DNA of 64,000 nt from the NCBI GenBank assembly GCA_900553885.1, contig USFD01000005.1, positions 1-64,000 of the forward strand, written 5' to 3'. A model generated the notes under the pieces. That model did not search any database and was not told where the DNA came from. It saw only the letters and a list, made by a program, of their open reading frames with translations. Positions 60,275 through 64,000 of this stretch are shown piece by piece (within the stretch, counting starts at the first letter, position 1; every line of letters starts with the position of its first letter). The position numbers and the translations under genes are program-made. This DNA comes from an uncultured Ruminococcus sp. (lineage in GTDB: Bacteria; Bacillota; Clostridia; Lachnospirales; Lachnospiraceae).

Positions 60275-61681
60275 TTATTTTTTATCATTTCCGATACCGG
60301 TCTTGACTACCGGAATCGGCGTATCATCCACTGCATCCAGATTATTGATATATTTTTTCGTTTCTTTCACAATAACCGGCGAAAGCAGAAGCACTGCAAT
60401 CAGGTTTGGAATTGCCATCAGCGCGTTGAGAATATCGGCAAGCAGCCATACCAGATCAAGCGCCAGTACAGGGGCAATAAGTGCGACAATAATGTAAAGC
60501 ACCCTGTATGGGATCAGGCCTTTTTTGCCGGAGAAATATTCCACGCAGCGCTCCCCGTAATAAGCCCAGCCAAGAATCGTTGAATACGCAAATGTAATAA
60601 TACCTACTACAAGAATAAACGGACCGAAATACGGAATCTGGGCAAACGCCATAGTTGTAAGCTGTCCCCCATTGTCTACTGAGGCAAGAATATCCGGGCT
60701 CTTAAGCATGGTTGATACAAGTACAAGACCTGTCATCAGGCAGACAACAACAGTATCCCAGAATGTTCCTGTAGAGGATACAAGCGCCTGGCGAACCGGA
60801 TTCCTGGTTTTTGCAGCTGCCGCTGCGATCGGTGCAGAACCCATACCGGATTCATTGGAGAAAAGTCCTCTTGCCACTCCATACTGGATTGCATAACGGA
60901 GACCGCCTCCGACCAGACCGCCGACTACAGCGCCCTGATCCGCAAAAGCAAGCCGGCATATTGTCTGAACCGTAAGAATAATGTATTCATGGTTAATGCA
61001 AAGGATGATAATACAGCCCAGCACATAGAACAGCGCCATGAACGGGACAAGCTTTTCACATACACTTGCGATACTCTTGATTCCTCCGAAAATAACAAAC
61101 GCTGTCAGAGCTGCAATAATCACGCCGACAATCCATGGTTCGATGCCAAGATTTGTGTTGCACACTTCCGCAATTGCATTAACCTGAGTGGCACATCCGA
61201 TTCCAAAAGATGCAAACCCTGCAAAAACCGCAAAGAGCATCCCCAGCCACTTCATGTTCAGTCCGCGTTCCAGAGCATACATAGCGCCGCCCTGCATCCG
61301 TCCGTCAGTTGTCTTGACACGATATTTCACAGCAATAAGGGATTCGGCATATTTTGTCGCAATGCCAAACACACCTGTAAGCCAGCACCACAGTACTGCT
61401 CCCGGACCGCCCAGAGCAATCGCGGTTCCAACACCGATAATATTTCCGGTTCCGATTGTAGACGCCAGTGCTGTCGCCAGTGCTCCGAACTGGCTGACCT
61501 CTCCGTCAGCATCTTCTTCTTTTGAAACTGACAGGGGTATTCCCTTTGTAATCGTCTTCCGCTGAATAAATCCTGTGCGGATTGTCAGGAACAGATGGGT
61601 TCCCAGAAGAAGTACAATCATTCCCCAGCCCCAGACAAAACTGTCTACAGATGAAACGGCATTATAAATCTGCTTATACAT
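60275..61681 (-). CDS. Alanine/glycine:cation symporter
   Basis: 468 residues, AGCS family, with about 11 membrane segments. FGALATALASTIGTGNIIGVGTAIALGGPGAVLWCWLTG is the signature. KTTDGRMQGGAMYALERGLNMK, GLFSNESGMGSAPIAAAAAKT and TFAYSTILGWAYYGERCVEYF are also typical. It imports Ala or Gly with Na+ or H+. It is 267 nt downstream of a two-component system gene pair on the same strand, which may regulate it. Confidence 0.94.
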   Translation of the reverse strand: MYKQIYNAVSSVDSFVWGWGMIVLLLGTHLFLTIRTGFIQRKTITKGIPLSVSKEEDADGEVSQFGALATALASTIGTGNIIGVGTAIALGGPGAVLWCWLTGVFGIATKYAESLIAVKYRVKTTDGRMQGGAMYALERGLNMKWLGMLFAVFAGFASFGIGCATQVNAIAEVCNTNLGIEPWIVGVIIAALTAFVIFGGIKSIASVCEKLVPFMALFYVLGCIIILCINHEYIILTVQTICRLAFADQGAVVGGLVGGGLRYAIQYGVARGLFSNESGMGSAPIAAAAAKTRNPVRQALVSSTGTFWDTVVVCLMTGLVLVSTMLKSPDILASVDNGGQLTTMAFAQIPYFGPFILVVGIITFAYSTILGWAYYGERCVEYFSGKKGLIPYRVLYIIVALIAPVLALDLVWLLADILNALMAIPNLIAVLLLSPVIVKETKKYINNLDAVDDTPIPVVKTGIGNDKK

Positions 61682-61948
61682 TCGTTTTTCCTCCTGTGCT
61701 CTCTCATTCTCATTAATAACTGTAACGTCTGCAGCAGCTCAGCCGTGCTGTTATCCCCCCGTTGCGGCAAATTCACCTTCCGCACAGCAAACTGCTATAA
61801 CAGATAAGGCATACGCAATACCGACTGTTGCCAGTTGGCATACCGTATGCCTCAAAGTATTTTTTATTAACAAAAAATATTCTACCGCATTTTCTTTCTG
61901 ATGTAAAGCCAAAATTTTACCACTTTACCTTGGCATAATTTTGCCACT
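61682..61948 (-). other. Upstream region of the symporter gene
   Basis: 267 nt without a gene. It holds the hairpin GGCATACG/CGTATGCC near 61808-61852 and, at the left end of the kinase gene, two direct repeats of AATTTTRCCACTTTAC (61913-61928 and 61938-61952). No clear promoter was seen. Confidence 0.5.
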
Positions 61949-63484
61949 TTACTCTGGCAGTGTGTCAGATTCATCTTTCTCTGCCGTTTCCGTATTGTCC
62001 GACTGTATATCCTGCGCATCCAGTTCAAACCAGAATTCTACGCCATTATCAAAATTCTTCACACCATACTGCTGATGGAAAGACTCCATAATTGCCTTTA
62101 CAATGGAAAGTCCGATTCCATTTCCTCCGTATTCTCTTGTATGAGCCTTATCAACCTTATAAAACTTATCCCAGAGTTTCGGGAGATCTTCTTCCGGTAT
62201 CGGCTTGCCGCTGTTAAACACAGAAACTCTCACTTTGCCGTTTTCTTTCTGTATTTTTACTTCAATCCGTTTCTCGTTTTCTACGTGATGGATCGCGTTG
62301 GTCAGATAATTTCTCACAACCTGTTCTGTCTTAAATTCATCCGCCCACACATAAATCAGATCTTCCGATACAAAATTTACTTTTGCCTCCGCCTGCTGGA
62401 TCAGAATATCGCAGCTTGCCACTACTCCGCGGACAAGCCGTACTATATCAAACCGTTCAAATACAACTTCGTCCGAACCAAATTCCAGCTGATTCAGAGT
62501 CAGCAGATTTTTAACCATCTGATTCATCTTTCCGGCTTCATCCATAATAACATCACAGTAGAATTCCCTGCTTTCGGCATCATCATTAACGCCTTCTTTC
62601 AGACCTTCCGCATATCCCTGAATCAGAGCAATGGGTGTCTTGAGCTCATGAGATACATTGCCGAGGAATTCATTGCGCATGTCTTCCATTTTTTCCTTCT
62701 GTTCAATATCTTTCTTCAGCTCATTATTGGCACTCTTAAGCTCTGAAACCGTTTTTTCCAGCTGTGCGGACATTTTGTTGAAATTCTCGCCGAGAATGCT
62801 GATTTCATCATTGCCTCCCCGGGTATATCTCGCATCAAAATTCAGATTGGCCATTTCCTTTGACAGATCCGCCAGTTCCATGATCGGCTTCGTTATTTTT
62901 CTGGAGAAAAACCATACAAGCGCTCCTCCGAAAATAATACCGACCACTCCAAGATAGATCAGAAACCGGTTTGCAAGAGACGCACTCTCCCGGATACTTT
63001 CCAGAGGGCTCTGCATCATAAAAAAGGAACTGTCTGAAAAATATCCATACATCTTCAGGTATTCCGTCCCGCCCTGCCAGTCAGACGTGCGGTACAGTAT
63101 ATAATCATCCGTCTGCTGCATTACATATCCCGGAACCGTATCATTTTCTACAATGCTCTGAAAATCCGACAGCATCTGAAGCAGACGGGGATCCTTGTCA
63201 CTGATCGTTGAAAATGCATTCTCTCCGCGGCTGTCTATAATAATCAGATCCACATTCATCTTTTCGACCTGGTAAAGAATTTTATTCTGCACATCATCGT
63301 CCCGGAAAGTATCTTTCTGAAGCGCCTGATCCACATCCTTGTACGTATCGAGAAGATCCTTTGTTTTATATGAGAAATAATACTGTTCAAGGAATCCCAT
63401 ATTCACAACAAACAAACTGCTGAGAATAAAAACAAGCACACAGATAAAAATAACCGTTATCTGTCTACGGATTGAATGTTTCAT
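61949..63484 (-). CDS. Membrane sensor histidine kinase
   Basis: 511 residues. First span at 10-30 (ITVIFICVLVFILSSLFVVNMGF), an extracellular sensor of about 140 residues, and a second span near 170-190. HAMP domain follows (FSRKITKPIMELADLSKEMANLNFDARY), then a coiled coil. HisKA box: FLGNVSHELKTPIALIQGYAEGL with the phosphorylated His. ATP-binding: NYLTNAIHHV (N), GNGIGLSIVKAI (G2). It overlaps the response regulator gene by 4 nt. The signal is unknown. Confidence 0.93.
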   Translation of the reverse strand: MKHSIRRQITVIFICVLVFILSSLFVVNMGFLEQYYFSYKTKDLLDTYKDVDQALQKDTFRDDDVQNKILYQVEKMNVDLIIIDSRGENAFSTISDKDPRLLQMLSDFQSIVENDTVPGYVMQQTDDYILYRTSDWQGGTEYLKMYGYFSDSSFFMMQSPLESIRESASLANRFLIYLGVVGIIFGGALVWFFSRKITKPIMELADLSKEMANLNFDARYTRGGNDEISILGENFNKMSAQLEKTVSELKSANNELKKDIEQKEKMEDMRNEFLGNVSHELKTPIALIQGYAEGLKEGVNDDAESREFYCDVIMDEAGKMNQMVKNLLTLNQLEFGSDEVVFERFDIVRLVRGVVASCDILIQQAEAKVNFVSEDLIYVWADEFKTEQVVRNYLTNAIHHVENEKRIEVKIQKENGKVRVSVFNSGKPIPEEDLPKLWDKFYKVDKAHTREYGGNGIGLSIVKAIMESFHQQYGVKNFDNGVEFWFELDAQDIQSDNTETAEKDESDTLPE

Positions 63485-64000
63485 CCTTCCACCTCGAACT
63501 TATATCCCATTCCCCAGATCGTCTTGATATACTCGCCTTTGTCTCCCAGTTTGCTTCTCAGTTTCTTTACATGTGTATCAATCGTACGGGCATCTCCGAA
63601 ATAATCATAATTCCATACATTATTCAGTATTTTCTCTCTGGACAGAGCAATTCCCTGGTTCTCTATGAAATAAGCCAGAAGTTCAAATTCCTTGTAGCTA
63701 AGATCGATGGATTTCCCATCAATCTTTACAATATGAGCAGCCTTATCAATCACAATTCCGCCCGCGGATATCACATCTCCGCCGTCTGTCCCGCGGGTTC
63801 TTCTTAAAATGGCATTCACCCTTGCAACCAGAATCTTCGGGCTGAAAGGTTTCGAAATATATTCGTCTACTCCAAGCTCAAATCCCTGAAGTTCGTCTCT
63901 CTCCTCCGAACGTGCTGTCAGCATAATCACCGGCACCTTTGAGGATTCCCGGATCTCCCGGCACACCTGCCAGCCGTCCATTCTGGGCATCATTACGTCG
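63481..64000 (-). CDS. OmpR-family response regulator, 5' end outside window
   Basis: The gene runs off the right edge; the visible frame starts D-V-M-M-P-R, whose Asp is the expected phosphoacceptor. The receiver continues with VIMLTARSEERDELQGFELGVDEYISKPFSPKIL. The C-terminal winged helix (residues about 75 to the end) has DLSYKEFELLAYFIENQGIALSREKILNNVWNYDYFGDARTIDTHVKKLRSKLG (in pieces), the OmpR/PhoB type. Partner kinase gene overlaps by 4 nt. Confidence 0.94.
   Translation of the reverse strand, partial: DVMMPRMDGWQVCREIRESSKVPVIMLTARSEERDELQGFELGVDEYISKPFSPKILVARVNAILRRTRGTDGGDVISAGGIVIDKAAHIVKIDGKSIDLSYKEFELLAYFIENQGIALSREKILNNVWNYDYFGDARTIDTHVKKLRSKLGDKGEYIKTIWGMGYKFEVEG

Noticed and set aside
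1..64000. CRISPR arrays, prophage, insertion sequences or integrative elements
   Set aside because: No regularly spaced repeats, phage structural genes, integrases or transposases were found in the window.

Overview
The window reads as chromosomal DNA of a spore-forming anaerobic Firmicute, most likely of the Lachnospiraceae. This is inferred from gene content, not from a marker gene. The evidence is the spoIIA (spoIIAA-spoIIAB-sigF) and spoVA sporulation genes, two T-box leaders, an M-box Mg2+ riboswitch, an LTA-synthase-type enzyme, strong Shine-Dalgarno sequences and a moderate GC content. No insertion sequence, prophage, CRISPR array or rRNA was seen. Most genes lie on the minus strand in compact operons with 4-nt stop/start overlaps.

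Left part (1-13.2 kb): the 3' part of a carbamate kinase gene converges on a minus-strand run of methyltransferase, Hsp33, NAD synthetase, a MoeA-like molybdopterin protein, an XdhC-like maturation factor and guanine deaminase, which suggests anaerobic purine catabolism with a molybdenum hydroxylase. An intergenic stretch of about 580 nt carrying a perfect 41-bp inverted repeat separates this run from a plus-strand set of OPT peptide transporter, PqqD-like (RiPP recognition fold) protein and small membrane protein. An aminoacyl-histidine dipeptidase gene converges on that set.

13-26 kb: mgtE sits behind a sigma-A promoter, an M-box and a terminator. It is followed by ilvE, ilvN and ilvB (with a T-box), a zinc ABC importer (znuA-znuC-znuB) directly downstream of marR-thyA-folA, tRNA-Gly(GCC), an MFS transporter and an orphan HicB-like protein.

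26-35 kb: a 2-aminoethylphosphonate operon contains an ATPase, a two-domain permease that runs in frame into its lipoprotein binding protein, phnW and phnX. An RpiR-family regulator lies upstream, with two matching palindromes that are candidate operators. glmS follows, with a leader containing a terminator-like hairpin.

35-42 kb: the sporulation block. spoIIAA-spoIIAB-sigF, an unrecognised 51-codon membrane-protein gene and spoVAA-spoVAB lie on the minus strand. spoVAC alone is inverted and meets spoVAB stop codon to stop codon. spoVAD-spoVAE diverge from spoVAC. The two divergent starts share a matching promoter-like element of the forespore sigma type. A TPR membrane protein and a 44-aa gene lie upstream.

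42-64 kb: folC, an LTA-synthase-like gene, valS with a T-box, a glucosaminidase, a DUF6512-like membrane protein, an HD hydrolase, an SDR oxidoreductase, hflX, a TPR lipoprotein, an ArsR regulator with a P-type metal ATPase (CPS instead of CPC), a small alarmone synthetase, a PTS-IIC-like protein, tRNA-Gly(CCC), ung, hisH-hisF, an alanine/glycine:cation symporter, and a two-component system cut by the right edge.

The observations most worth following are the in-frame permease/binding-protein fusion, the inverted spoVAC with paired promoter elements and a shared terminal hairpin, the OPT/PqqD cassette, the CPS-motif ATPase, the RpiR palindromes and the unannotated small genes in the sporulation region.
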